Origin: Ructibacterium sp965146665
Lineage (GTDB): Bacteria; Bacillota; Clostridia; Monoglobales; Monoglobaceae
NCBI GenBank assembly: GCA_965146665.1
Contig: CBCTHE010000006.1
Span: forward strand, 130,878 to 194,877
Direction: 5' to 3'
Length of the DNA: 64,000 nucleotides
Shown: positions 36,900-46,508 of the stretch, in pieces
Layout: each line of letters begins with the position of its first letter
Numbering within the stretch: position 1 is the first letter of the stretch
The notes under the pieces: generated by a model
Database searches by the model: none
Told to the model about the DNA's origin: nothing
Seen by the model: the letters and a program-made list of their open reading frames with translations, nothing else
Program-made: the position numbers and the translations under genes

Positions 36900-38516
36900 T
36901 TATTTTGCCATATATCTGTCATAAGCTGTCTGCTGCAGCTCGATTGCACGCTCGATGCCGCGGTTTTTCATTTCTGCAAAGTACGCATCCAGGTCACTAA
37001 GGGCAGATTTGCCGGTAATGGTCTTATACATGACCTCCTGACGGTAGGTGTCAATGTCGCTCATGATTTTGGTATATTCTTTATTTTCTTCCTCGGTGAG
37101 GGGGGCCGGAGGCATCTTATAGGTCAGAGTTTCGGTCTCAGCCCAGGTTTTTACGCCTTCCAGCTGTTCCGGCATGGTATAGAACTGAGTCAGATAGTTC
37201 ACATCCTGTACGAACGGACCGTTGTAGCAGGCACGAATATACTTGCCCATTGCGGGGCCTACGCCCATGCCGCCGTTCTTGTCGTTGTCAAGGATAATGT
37301 CGGTGTAGGTGGGAACACCGTCCTGCATGGTGTAGGATTCGCCTTCCTTACCAAAATTATAGGTCATGTGTCCCTCTTCGCTGTAGCCGTAGTCCAGGAA
37401 CCGTGCGGCCAGCTCAACATTTTTGGACTTTCCGGAGATCGCCGCGCCGAAGCCGCTGACCGGGAAACCCTTCTGTCCGAATTTCGGCGTTTCACCCTTG
37501 TTCAGAACAGGATACTTTACAGGAATGAACCGCGCGTTGGGATCCTGTGCCTGTGCGGCCGGAATCCATTTTCCAAAGTCCCCTCCGGCGCTGCCGAAGG
37601 CCGCGGCAGCTTCGCCGTTGGCCACAACAGAGGTCAGACGTTTTGAGTCGGTATCTGTAAAGTTAGGATCCAGCAGGCCTTCGCTGTACCATTTGGACAT
37701 CAGTGTCAGGAACTGCCGGTATTCCTCTGTATAGGGACCGAACTTCACCTTGCCGTCCTCAATATAGAAGGTGCCGGCCGCGCCGTATGCACCGATGAAC
37801 GGGGACATATCAGCAAACTTTACGTTGTCCATTCTCAGAGTCAGCGGGGACTTTACGCCGTTTTCCTTAAACACGCGCAGCATGTTTTCCCATTCGTCAA
37901 TGGTCTCCGGAGCGGAGAGATTGTATTTTTCCAGCAGATCCGCACGCACCATAGGACCCATATAGGTCTGAAGCAAGCTGTCCTCTACGACAAAAGGATA
38001 GACATAGGTTTTGCCGGTTTCGGTCTGACATCCTTTTGCATAGTCGGGGTGCGCATCAAAAATAGCCTGCAAATTTGGAGACACGCCGGCATCCAATACC
38101 TTATTCAGGTCCAAAATGGTACCCTTATTGATGGCGCTCTCTGGTCCTCCGGTATAGTTGTTCCAGCTGTATTCAATGATGTCCGGCACGTCCTTGGAGG
38201 CCAGCATCAGATTGAACTGCTCGGTCTCCTGGCCGATGGCGGGGTGAACGAACTCCACGTTGATTCCGGTCTTATCCTTCAGATCCTGTGCCAGCGGCGT
38301 GTCGTTCAGACTCTGGGAATGGGCGGATACGTGTCCGCTGATGGTGAGCCAGTACCGAAGGGTCTGGTCTGTCTGCAGGGGATAGCTGTCCGCGGTGGTT
38401 TTTTTGATCTCCGCATTCTGCGCAGTCTGGGCCCCTTTATTTCCGCCGCAGCCTGTCAGAGCGAGGGAGGCGGTCATTGCTGCCGCCAGGATTCCTGTCC
38501 AATGTTTCTTTGTCAT
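36900..38516 (-). CDS. Extracellular solute-binding lipoprotein (LplA-type)
   Basis: The ~538-aa sugar-binding protein is anchored to the membrane by a lipobox LALTGC (Cys23) after a short signal peptide. The large two-lobed family-1 fold suits oligosaccharides rather than single sugars. The start at 38516 is set by AGGAGG eight bases upstream and by the signal peptide; the open frame extends 28 codons further without a site. It is the first and normally most expressed gene of the importer operon, with a - strand promoter at 38613-38640. The ligand is unknown. Candidates are the unsaturated oligosaccharides from the PL8/heparinase-type lyases (the divergent neighbour is the AraC sensor) or mannooligosaccharides (the mannan cassette lies downstream). 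Confidence 0.92.
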   Translation of the reverse strand: MTKKHWTGILAAAMTASLALTGCGGNKGAQTAQNAEIKKTTADSYPLQTDQTLRYWLTISGHVSAHSQSLNDTPLAQDLKDKTGINVEFVHPAIGQETEQFNLMLASKDVPDIIEYSWNNYTGGPESAINKGTILDLNKVLDAGVSPNLQAIFDAHPDYAKGCQTETGKTYVYPFVVEDSLLQTYMGPMVRADLLEKYNLSAPETIDEWENMLRVFKENGVKSPLTLRMDNVKFADMSPFIGAYGAAGTFYIEDGKVKFGPYTEEYRQFLTLMSKWYSEGLLDPNFTDTDSKRLTSVVANGEAAAAFGSAGGDFGKWIPAAQAQDPNARFIPVKYPVLNKGETPKFGQKGFPVSGFGAAISGKSKNVELAARFLDYGYSEEGHMTYNFGKEGESYTMQDGVPTYTDIILDNDKNGGMGVGPAMGKYIRACYNGPFVQDVNYLTQFYTMPEQLEGVKTWAETETLTYKMPPAPLTEEENKEYTKIMSDIDTYRQEVMYKTITGKSALSDLDAYFAEMKNRGIERAIELQQTAYDRYMAK

Positions 38517-38956
38517 GAGTATTACCTCCTGATTTTTATTTTTTGTCATGACCAGAGTCCGCAGATTACAAATTTTCAAAAGTTTGCCGCAAAACGACAA
38601 AAACGCTTGAAAGTTGTAAAAAAATGTGTTACTCTATCAATGACTATTATTTTCGTGCGCTGTCACCGGAACCGCGGCCGCAGGATGGACGGCCGGAACG
38701 GCAAAGCATCATCCGCAGTCGGAGGAACGCCAGGCAGAAGCCGGGCGATTTCCGTTCTGCAAGTCTATTTTAAATTGAAACGCGCAAAAAAGCAATAGAC
38801 CTTTGATATATTTGTATTGTTATCATAACCAAGAGAAGAAAAGTATATTAAATTAAGAAGTGTATATCGAATTTTTTGAGTAAAAACGGCATATCCTAAG
38901 GGAGAGTCTGGAAGAAATGCCATAAACACGGAAGCTGAGCGGAAGGGAAAAGCAAA
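38517..38956. other. 440-bp divergent intergenic region between the importer operon and the AraC sensor
   Basis: It holds the binding-protein ribosome site and promoter on the left. The middle (38650-38790) is GC-richer with no frame that looks coding, and an AT-rich stretch (38790-38900) precedes the regulator. I could not fix a convincing -35/-10 pair for the regulator gene. Confidence 0.6.
38613..38640 (-). promoter_or_regulatory. Promoter of the ABC importer operon
   Basis: On the - strand: TTGATA (38640-38635), a 16-bp gap and TACAAC (38618-38613), about 97 bp before the start codon. Confidence 0.6.
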
Positions 38957-41266
38957 ATGCAAATGAAAAAAATACCTTGGAATATACGGCGCAAATGGAT
39001 ATTGGGCCTCTATGTCTTTCTGGTGGTCCTGATTATTGTGTCGGTGATCGTTTATGATTTCAGCAACCGTAAGCTCAACACGGAGGACAGCATCGCAAAT
39101 TCACAGCAGGCGGTCATTTCCCAGCTGGCACAGAATATTGATCTGCGGCTGACACACATTGACAAGACCTTGTATGCCGCCGCCGAACAGCCGGAGGTGC
39201 TGTCCTATTTCCAGGGCAGCTCCTCTGCGGCGGAGGTCGTGGAACGGGTGAAATCAGAGATCAAGGGTCTGAAGGAGAGCGAAACCAGTGTGGAATCGGT
39301 CTACTTTTGCTCCCTCAAGTCAGGAACCGTGATTTCAGAGCGGGGTATATACCCCATTGACAGCTTTTATGACACAGAATGGATGAACGCGACGGACCAG
39401 CTGCTCAGCAGAAGGGAAATCTGGACGACCCCCCGTGAAATTGGCGAGGCGGACGCCCCGGGCGAGCGGAAAAGGGTGGTGTCGCTCCTGCGGACCTATC
39501 CACTGATTACCACGCCCGAAAAGCTGGACGGTTATGTAGTGATCAATATTTACGGGGATCTGCTGAACCAGATTGTCATGAGCTCCCTCAAGGGGACAGA
39601 ATCCAGCTTTTTGATCCTGAACCGGCAAAGCGAGGTCCTGTTTAAAAGCCAGAACTATTTCAGCTATGCAGAGCAGGATGTGATCGCGGCCATTGAGAGT
39701 AAGGGGGAGGGCGCCACCTTTGTGGACAACGGCGGACAGGAGATGATGATCCAGTCCATGGATGCGGGCATGGCGGACTGGACCATTGTTTCGGTGGCCC
39801 CCTATACGGATCTGACCGGTCGGGTGGACATGTACCGGACCTATAATATCTTTATTGGGCTGGCGGTCAGTCTGTTCATGATCCTTGCCATCTTGTTTTC
39901 AAGCAAGTGGATGTACGCGCCCATTGAGCAGTTTCTGCAGCTCATTATGAAAAACTCGGAAAACCGTGAAAACGCGAAGCCCTATGACTTTGATGAGCTG
40001 GGGAATATGTTCCTCTATATGCTGGAACAGCAGAAGGACATGAGAAAGCAGATCAACAGCAGTATTCCCTATATCAAATACCGGATTATGACCCAGATCC
40101 TCACCAAGCAGATCACCGATTACAGCCAGCTGGATCCCCAGATGGGCATGATCAAATGCCGGCTCTATCCCGCCAATTATATTGTCCTGCTGACGGATCT
40201 GGACAATAAGGATATTCTGGATGTGACCGTGTCTGAGGAGGAGAGCGATGTATATCTCGCTTCCTTATATAATAAGGCGGAGGAATTGAGCAATCAGGAA
40301 TGTCAGGGCTTCTGCGTACAGCTCCCTGACCAGATGTGCCTGACCCTGCTTAGTTTTGAGGAGGACAATCTGAAAAGCAATTCGCTCAAGGCGCTCAATA
40401 TTGCGGAAAGCCTCGGCGGTTTCATGGACAAGTACTATGGCATTACAGTCACAACAGCCATCGGCGACTACTATACCAGCTTTGCGAAAATCGCGGATTC
40501 CTACCAGGACGCGCTCCGGCTGATTAAGTACAAGCCGATCATGGGCAATAACAGCATCATTACAACCGATGATGTGCAGATGAAATCCGAGGTGAACATG
40601 CAGCGGGTGAACGGGGAGATGGAAAAGCTCCTGCGGGCCTTTGAGTCCATGAATAAGCGGCAGACCTTCGCGCTTCTGGACAGCGCATTCAAGGCCATGA
40701 AGGAAGAGCGGTTCCCCTCTGACGCAATGATTGAGGCGGGGATGCAGATCGTCCGTTCCTGTATGATAATATACAGCGGACAGGAGCTGGAGCTGAATGA
40801 CGGCGCGTATCAGAGCATTTATCTGTCGCTGAACCAGCTGGACACAGCCGAGGAGATGAAGGATTTTATCTCCCATCTTCTGGACGAGATGCTGGAGGAG
40901 CTGCTGAACCGGAGCCGGGACAAAAACTCGGACGAATTGATTGCCAAGGTGGTGGACTATGTGGATCGCTCCTATGCGGAGTATAACATGTCCCTGAACC
41001 TGCTGGCGGATAAGTTTGGCCTGAGCATCCCGTACCTGAGTAAGATCTTCAAGGCCTACACCCAAAAGACCTTTACAGATTATCTGATTGAGATCCGGAT
41101 CAAAAAGGCCGCGGAGCTTTTGGTCACCACCAGCAAAAAGGTGGGAGAGATCTCGGAGATGGTGGGATATCCGAATCCGTCCAGCTTTATCCGTATCTTT
41201 AAAAAGTACTATTTTATGACACCCATTGACTACCGCAACCGGCATAAGGCGGCAAAAGCAAAGTAA
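38957..41266 (+). CDS. Membrane one-component AraC-type sensor-regulator
   Basis: The 769-aa protein has an N-terminal membrane helix (about 12-34), an extracellular Cache-like sensing region (about 40-290), a second helix (about 295-315, IFIGLAVSLFMILAILF) and a long cytoplasmic linker. It ends in an AraC double helix-turn-helix (about 660-760; LNLLADKFGLSIPYLSKIF and GYPNPSSFIRIFKKYY). It would sense a glycan or binding-protein complex outside and bind DNA inside without a separate kinase. It is divergent from the importer operon and directly upstream of the GH88/PL8 genes, so it is the natural candidate activator for both. GGAAGGG stands nine bases before the ATG; a second ATG lies two codons later. 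It ends with its own terminator. Confidence 0.9.
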   Translation: MQMKKIPWNIRRKWILGLYVFLVVLIIVSVIVYDFSNRKLNTEDSIANSQQAVISQLAQNIDLRLTHIDKTLYAAAEQPEVLSYFQGSSSAAEVVERVKSEIKGLKESETSVESVYFCSLKSGTVISERGIYPIDSFYDTEWMNATDQLLSRREIWTTPREIGEADAPGERKRVVSLLRTYPLITTPEKLDGYVVINIYGDLLNQIVMSSLKGTESSFLILNRQSEVLFKSQNYFSYAEQDVIAAIESKGEGATFVDNGGQEMMIQSMDAGMADWTIVSVAPYTDLTGRVDMYRTYNIFIGLAVSLFMILAILFSSKWMYAPIEQFLQLIMKNSENRENAKPYDFDELGNMFLYMLEQQKDMRKQINSSIPYIKYRIMTQILTKQITDYSQLDPQMGMIKCRLYPANYIVLLTDLDNKDILDVTVSEEESDVYLASLYNKAEELSNQECQGFCVQLPDQMCLTLLSFEEDNLKSNSLKALNIAESLGGFMDKYYGITVTTAIGDYYTSFAKIADSYQDALRLIKYKPIMGNNSIITTDDVQMKSEVNMQRVNGEMEKLLRAFESMNKRQTFALLDSAFKAMKEERFPSDAMIEAGMQIVRSCMIIYSGQELELNDGAYQSIYLSLNQLDTAEEMKDFISHLLDEMLEELLNRSRDKNSDELIAKVVDYVDRSYAEYNMSLNLLADKFGLSIPYLSKIFKAYTQKTFTDYLIEIRIKKAAELLVTTSKKVGEISEMVGYPNPSSFIRIFKKYYFMTPIDYRNRHKAAKAK

Positions 41267-41313
41267 AGATGGAATGTCCCGGTCCGCGGCTGATCCATGG
41301 ATGGGGCAACTTT

Positions 41314-41350
41314 AAAAACGGTTCTCCGAATTTCGGAGGGCCGTTTTTCT
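41314..41350 (+). terminator. Terminator of the AraC sensor gene
   Basis: AAAAACGG..CTCCGAA pairs with TTCGGAG..CCGTTTTT (41314-41348), with two U-G pairs between the halves. Confidence 0.9.
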
Positions 41351-41380
41351 GTTTGCCGGAAACAGCTCATTGAAATAAAA

Positions 41381-41482
41381 AATATACTTTTCTTATCCTG
41401 ATATACATTTATTCTCCTGCATAACATACCGCAGCAACATGATTAATAGGGCATTGCCTTTTTGGCTGGCGGTGTTTACAAT
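41381..41482 (+). promoter_or_regulatory. Promoter and conserved upstream element of the GH88-PL8 operon (copy 1)
   Basis: TTGCCT (41454-41459), a 17-bp gap and TACAAT (41477-41482). Exactly 63 bp before the -35 stands TCTTATCC (41391-41398), followed by ACATTT and further matches to the region at 46509-46610, with no gap needed in the alignment. The geometry suggests an activator site upstream of a promoter with a weak -35. Confidence 0.75.
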
Positions 41483-41576
41483 AAGACTGTGAAAAAATAA
41501 AGCTGTGGCCCGCGTCTTTTGCGGCGGGGCCGCTTTATTGCTGAAAAGCAAAGAGAGAAAAGGAGAAGATCATTTT

Positions 41577-42761
41577 ATGGATTGGAAGCCGCAGGAATTA
41601 AAAGAAAAGTGGAAAAGCGCCTATGCCTGTAACACGGAGCTGAGTGAAGCGTCTCTGGACTACTGTGTGGATAGGCTCAGAGAGAATATGCGGACGCTGG
41701 CCTATGCCTGTCCATCTGAGACAGCGCCCGGCGGACACTATAACGTCATTGACAACATTGCGTGGACCACGGGTTTCTGGCCGGGTATGCTTTGGACCGC
41801 CTATGGTGTCACCAAAGACGAGACTTTCTTATACGGCGGAAAGCTCCAAACAAAGCTGTTCCAGAAGCGTCTGGAGGATGACTGTGTTCTGCAGCACCAC
41901 GATATCGGTTTTTTATATACCCTGTCCACAGTGGCGGATTACACCATGACAGGCAGTGAGACAGCGCGGCAGCTGGGTATTCAGGCCGCGTACCGGCTGA
42001 TGAAAATGTACCGGCCGGTGCCCGGTATCTTCCAGCGGGGCGGCGACCTGGATGATCTGACCGATCGGTTTACCGGGGTATTCATTGTGGACTGTATGCT
42101 GAATATACCCCTGCTGTTCTGGGCGGCGGAGCAAACCGGAGACCAGAGCCTTTATGATGCGGCCTACCGCCATGCGAAAAACACCATACACACGCTCATC
42201 CGTCCCTATGGCGCAGTGGTGCACAGCGGTGTTGCGGACGTGAAGACCGGAAGCATGTTTGCGGATTCTTCATTGTCACAGGGCAAGGGAGGCGATGATG
42301 CGGCCTGGGGCCGGGGTCAAGCATGGGCAATCTACGGACTTCCGCTGGCGTACAGCTTTACCAAAGATCCCGAATTTTTAGAGGCGGCAAAGGTGGTCAC
42401 TAACTATTTCCTGAACCGTCTGCCTTCTGATGATATTGCAAACTGGGATTTGTATTATACAGAGGATGAGGCACAGCGGGATACTTCGGCGGCGTCCATT
42501 GCGGTCTGCGGGTTGTTGGAGCACGCATCGCATCTGCCCATCACAGATCCATACAAGGAAATTTATCAAAGTGCCGCTTATCGAATTCTCGATTCGCTGT
42601 CAAAGAATTACCGCACACAGCCAGGACAGGATACCATGGGTCTGCTGGAGGCGGGTGTTTACCAAATGTCAAAAGGCGTAAATGAACCCACCATTTGGGG
42701 TGACTACTATTATATGGAGGCGCTCTGGCGAATGCACGGCAGCTTCCGACGGTTCTGGTAA
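41577..42761 (+). CDS. GH88 unsaturated glucuronyl hydrolase
   Basis: The 394-aa (alpha/alpha)6-barrel enzyme removes the 4,5-unsaturated uronic acid that polysaccharide lyases leave at the non-reducing end. The two key acidic residues lie in QHHDIGFLYTL (Asp109) and FIVDCMLNIPLLFW (Asp172), 63 residues apart as expected for the family. GRGQAWAIYGL (about 245) and WGDYYYMEALWRM near the C-terminus are typical. No signal peptide, so it is intracellular. The start at 41577 is chosen for AAAGGAG about eleven bases upstream; the longer frame begins in the leader. It is co-transcribed with the PL8 lyase 46 bp downstream, a textbook lyase/hydrolase pair. Confidence 0.92.
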   Translation: MDWKPQELKEKWKSAYACNTELSEASLDYCVDRLRENMRTLAYACPSETAPGGHYNVIDNIAWTTGFWPGMLWTAYGVTKDETFLYGGKLQTKLFQKRLEDDCVLQHHDIGFLYTLSTVADYTMTGSETARQLGIQAAYRLMKMYRPVPGIFQRGGDLDDLTDRFTGVFIVDCMLNIPLLFWAAEQTGDQSLYDAAYRHAKNTIHTLIRPYGAVVHSGVADVKTGSMFADSSLSQGKGGDDAAWGRGQAWAIYGLPLAYSFTKDPEFLEAAKVVTNYFLNRLPSDDIANWDLYYTEDEAQRDTSAASIAVCGLLEHASHLPITDPYKEIYQSAAYRILDSLSKNYRTQPGQDTMGLLEAGVYQMSKGVNEPTIWGDYYYMEALWRMHGSFRRFW

Positions 42762-42807
42762 ACGGGCCGGGCCTGCTGGCTGCCGGCGGCCCAGAGGAGG
42801 GAAAACA

Positions 42808-45800
42808 ATGGTAAAGCGAATGATTTGCCTGATGGCAGCGGTTTTCCTGCTGACTGCTCTAGTATGCCCAGCGGCCTATGCCGCGGGGCATGCAGAGTAT
42901 GAAACCCTGACCCGGCGATGGCTGACGCGTCTCACCGGCGGGGATTTTCAACAGTCCGGAGAGGCCTATAACCTGCATGTGCGGCCAAAGGTGCAGAAAA
43001 TATCCAGCGACGGAAAGAAATGGGCGGACAGTCTGACAGATGTCCCGGAAACGAACCGGGATTACCTGTGGTCCGGCTATGTCATGGGGGATACCGGCAA
43101 TGAATACGCCAGGCATGCCAGAAATATGTCCCAGACCTTCCAGGGGATTGAAGCAATGGCGCTGGCCTATCGGGTTAAGGGCACGGAGCTGTACGGAAAC
43201 ACAGCGGTCAGGGATAAAATTACCGGCGCGCTTACGTTTATGTACCGTTATAAGTATAACGAAAAGACGCCCCGGACCAATCGCAATCTGAAGCCGGCCA
43301 ATCCACAGGAAAACTGGTACGAGTGGGAGATCCGAGCGCCTGAGGCTCTGGTAAACACCATGATCCTCATGAAGGGCGAGCTGGATGACAGCCTGATGCG
43401 GGGGCTGATGAAGGGGATCCTGAAGCAGGTGCCATCCATTGGAGCCTCGGCCACCGGTGCAAACCGTCTGGACATGTGTTTGTCCTATATTGTGGGGGGG
43501 ATCGCGCTGGAGGACGGGGCCCGCATTCAGGAGGGGATAGACGCCCTGGACGCGGAACTGACTTATCACACGGCGGATGACGGCTTCTATGAGGACGGCT
43601 CCTTTATCCAGCATCACAACTATCCCTACAATGGGGCCTACGGTTCGTCTGGTCTGTCCAGCATTGCGGATATTCTCTATCTGCTGGAGGATACCAGTTT
43701 TATGACAACGAATCCGGAGCTGGCGCATGTGTACCGCTGGGTCTATGATTCCTTTGATCCCTGGCTGTATGAGGGCCGCTTTATGGATCCTGTGCGGGGG
43801 CGCAGCCTCTCCCGGCAGTCCGATACGGGCTATGGTTTTCTGGAGCCGCTGGTGGTGATAAGCCAGACCGCGCCGGCCGGGGACAGGGCCTACTACAGCG
43901 CGATGGTCAAGCGGATGGCAGAAAATCGGAAAGGCGTGGATCCCTACAACGGCGTGTCAATCTATGGGATCCTCTGTCTGTATGATATTTTGAACGACAG
44001 CGGGGTAACGGCCCAGCTGGACCGGACCCTTTACAAAAATTTTGGAGCCATGGACCGGAGCGTAACGCACCGGCCGGGTTTTGCCTTTAGTGTGAGCATG
44101 TATTCGGATCGGATCCGTAACTTTGAGAGTATCAACGGTGAAAATCTAAAGGGGTGGTTTACCGCCTCCGGGGCTACCTACCTTTACAATGACGATCTGA
44201 ACCAGTATTTGGAGCATTACTGGCCGACAGTTGATAAACAGCGGATCGCCGGGACCACTGTGTTGAAAAACAGCAGCGAGGTGAACGCCGCCTTCGGCGA
44301 CGCCTTTGCGGGCGGGGTGGAGATGGACGGACGCTATGGAGTCAATGCCATGCAGTACCGGGCGCCCCAAACAAAGGACGGCAGCCCGGGCGGACTGGAG
44401 GCAAAAAAGGCATGGTTTGTGCTGGATGACAGCATTGTCTGTCTGGGCGCTGATATTGACAGCTCCATTGCGGGCGCAGAGGCGGAAACCATTGTTGACA
44501 ACCGTAAAGTGGATGACCTTGCCGGGCGTTTGACGGTAAATGGCACCCAAATGAGCGGTGTACAGACAAAGAGCTTCCAAAATCCAGCCTGGGCGCACCT
44601 GAAAGGCAATACGCCGGATACGGTGCAGACCCATTCCACGGATATTGGATACTATTTTCCCCAGGGCGGTGTGCTGACTGCTAAGCAGGAAAGCCGAACG
44701 GACTCCTGGCGGAGCATTGCAAACAACGGGAGTACCAGTTCATACACAAAGAGCTATGCCTCCCTGGCTTTCTCCCACGGGGCCAAACCGGCGGATGCAG
44801 AGTATGCCTATGCCATTGTGCCGGGCAAAACTGCGGCGGAGACGGCTGCCTTTGCCGAGAATCCCGGGTTTTCCATTTTGGCGAATACCAATGCGCTTCA
44901 GGCTGTGCGAAAGAATGACGGCGGGATGGTTGGCGCGGTTATCTGGCAGGCTGGGCAGGAGATCGCGGGAATGATCAGTCACCAGCCAGCCCTGTTGATG
45001 CAAAAGGAGGAGGACGGTGTCCTCCGCATATCCATCAGTGATCCCGCCCATACTGACAGCGTACTGCGGTTTACATTGAACCGGGAGATGCACGGGGTTC
45101 TTTCGGCAGATCCTGGCGTAACCGTTATTACGGAAGACGGAGTGACCCAAATTATGGTGGACACCACCGGGGCGCTGGGCAAGACGTTCCATGTCAGTCT
45201 GAGCGAACGGGAACCCGCCGGTACGCCGCCGGCCCCGGCGGCGCTGGAAGCGGTTCCGCTCTCCCCCACCGGCGTGCGCGTTCAGTGGCAGGCAGAGACA
45301 GCCGGACAGTATTTTTTGATCTTTTCAAAAGACCGAGACTGCGGCTATGCGCCTGTTCCGGCCTATGACGGAAGTGAGAACGGATACCTGCACCGGGGAC
45401 TGAAACCGGGAGAAACCTATTACTATAAGGCGGCGGCCGCAAACCGGAACGGTGTGTCGGCCTATTCGGAGCCTGTGGCTGTGACCCTGCCTGAGGCTGA
45501 GGCGGCGGCGCCTGTGACCGATATTTATGATGATTTTGAAGGCTATGGGGCCGGACCGCTGATCTATCAAAATCATTGGCAGGTCAAACTGGGTGCCGCG
45601 GCCGGAAACCGCGTTGAGGTGACAGAGGACGCGGACGGCGGCAAAAGACTGTATCTGGAAGCGGCCATGAAAAAAGAAGCCGCGGAGGCCAAGGCAGAAG
45701 CTGGAAAACAACTGGTGCCGCTGACGGACATGGTGACGGTGGAAGGAGATTTCCAAATACCGGATACCGGGTGGAAAAACCTGGTCATGCTTTATAGTGG

Positions 45801-46461
45801 AAATACGGCAGCCGTACAGGTTTATTCCAACAACGGAAGTCTTTGGACCTACAGCGGACCAATTTGGAGCGATAAGGGCGAATTTCGGGAACTAAAACTA
45901 TCCCCTGATCAGTCCTATCATATGAGGATCGTATTAGATGTAAAAAGCAATGTTTTTTCCGTATTTGTGGATGGGAAACTCCTGGAATTTCCAAAGGGCG
46001 CGGGGACTCTGACGAAGATCCCCACCCGGAATCCGGTGAAGCAGGTGGACCGGTTTCTGTGCAATATGGACAGCACGGTTGGGAAGCTTTTTGTGGACAA
46101 TCTGACTGTCACAGGCAATGCTTTGGAGGTTCAGAATGCGGATGGAAGCATGGTGGCCGGGCCGCTGGTTCCCGGCAGCCGATATCGGGTGCGTATGCAC
46201 TATCAGAACCGGCAGTCCGCTTCCCGGGAGGTTCACGGGCTGTTGTCCTTTCAGGACAGCAGCGGCGTAACCTATACGCTGGACGCCGGAGAGACGGCAG
46301 CGCCGGCGGACGGGGGCGTCTGGATGGACTATGAGCTGACTGTGCCGCAGGGCCTTTTGGACCGCGTGCGGAAGATCAGCGGATATTTTTGGGAAGATCT
46401 GGATATGATGCGTCCGCTGGCGCCCTCCCTTGAGATTTGCTTTGCTGAAGAAAAGACGTGA
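42808..46461 (+). CDS. Secreted PL8-family polysaccharide lyase with FN3 and C-terminal beta-sandwich
   Basis: This 1217-aa exported enzyme carries a signal peptide (MVKRMICLMAAVFLLTALV, ending AYAAG). The alpha-toroid (about 30-370) has the PL8 catalytic set: Asn219 in TGANRLDMC, His269 in DGSFIQHHN and Tyr278 in YNGAYG. Their spacing of 50 and 9 residues is identical to streptococcal hyaluronate lyase. The central beta-sandwich follows (NFESINGENLKGWF, YWPTVDKQRIAGTT). A fibronectin type III domain lies about residues 805-900 and a LamG-like domain near 910-1115. There is no SLH domain, so it is either released or held by the C-terminal domains. PL8 acts on hyaluronan, chondroitin or xanthan; the exact substrate cannot be read. 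AGGAGGG precedes the ATG at 42808. Confidence 0.92.
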   Translation: MVKRMICLMAAVFLLTALVCPAAYAAGHAEYETLTRRWLTRLTGGDFQQSGEAYNLHVRPKVQKISSDGKKWADSLTDVPETNRDYLWSGYVMGDTGNEYARHARNMSQTFQGIEAMALAYRVKGTELYGNTAVRDKITGALTFMYRYKYNEKTPRTNRNLKPANPQENWYEWEIRAPEALVNTMILMKGELDDSLMRGLMKGILKQVPSIGASATGANRLDMCLSYIVGGIALEDGARIQEGIDALDAELTYHTADDGFYEDGSFIQHHNYPYNGAYGSSGLSSIADILYLLEDTSFMTTNPELAHVYRWVYDSFDPWLYEGRFMDPVRGRSLSRQSDTGYGFLEPLVVISQTAPAGDRAYYSAMVKRMAENRKGVDPYNGVSIYGILCLYDILNDSGVTAQLDRTLYKNFGAMDRSVTHRPGFAFSVSMYSDRIRNFESINGENLKGWFTASGATYLYNDDLNQYLEHYWPTVDKQRIAGTTVLKNSSEVNAAFGDAFAGGVEMDGRYGVNAMQYRAPQTKDGSPGGLEAKKAWFVLDDSIVCLGADIDSSIAGAEAETIVDNRKVDDLAGRLTVNGTQMSGVQTKSFQNPAWAHLKGNTPDTVQTHSTDIGYYFPQGGVLTAKQESRTDSWRSIANNGSTSSYTKSYASLAFSHGAKPADAEYAYAIVPGKTAAETAAFAENPGFSILANTNALQAVRKNDGGMVGAVIWQAGQEIAGMISHQPALLMQKEEDGVLRISISDPAHTDSVLRFTLNREMHGVLSADPGVTVITEDGVTQIMVDTTGALGKTFHVSLSEREPAGTPPAPAALEAVPLSPTGVRVQWQAETAGQYFLIFSKDRDCGYAPVPAYDGSENGYLHRGLKPGETYYYKAAAANRNGVSAYSEPVAVTLPEAEAAAPVTDIYDDFEGYGAGPLIYQNHWQVKLGAAAGNRVEVTEDADGGKRLYLEAAMKKEAAEAKAEAGKQLVPLTDMVTVEGDFQIPDTGWKNLVMLYSGNTAAVQVYSNNGSLWTYSGPIWSDKGEFRELKLSPDQSYHMRIVLDVKSNVFSVFVDGKLLEFPKGAGTLTKIPTRNPVKQVDRFLCNMDSTVGKLFVDNLTVTGNALEVQNADGSMVAGPLVPGSRYRVRMHYQNRQSASREVHGLLSFQDSSGVTYTLDAGETAAPADGGVWMDYELTVPQGLLDRVRKISGYFWEDLDMMRPLAPSLEICFAEEKT

Positions 46462-46508
46462 TTTCATGGTCCGCGGCCAATATACCGGAGATATTCTGGA
46501 CGAGAAAA

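Noticed and set aside
42808..46461. SLH anchor on the PL8 lyase
   Set aside because: The C-terminus is a LamG-like beta-sandwich with no SLH repeat; the protein ends without wall-sorting or SLH motifs.
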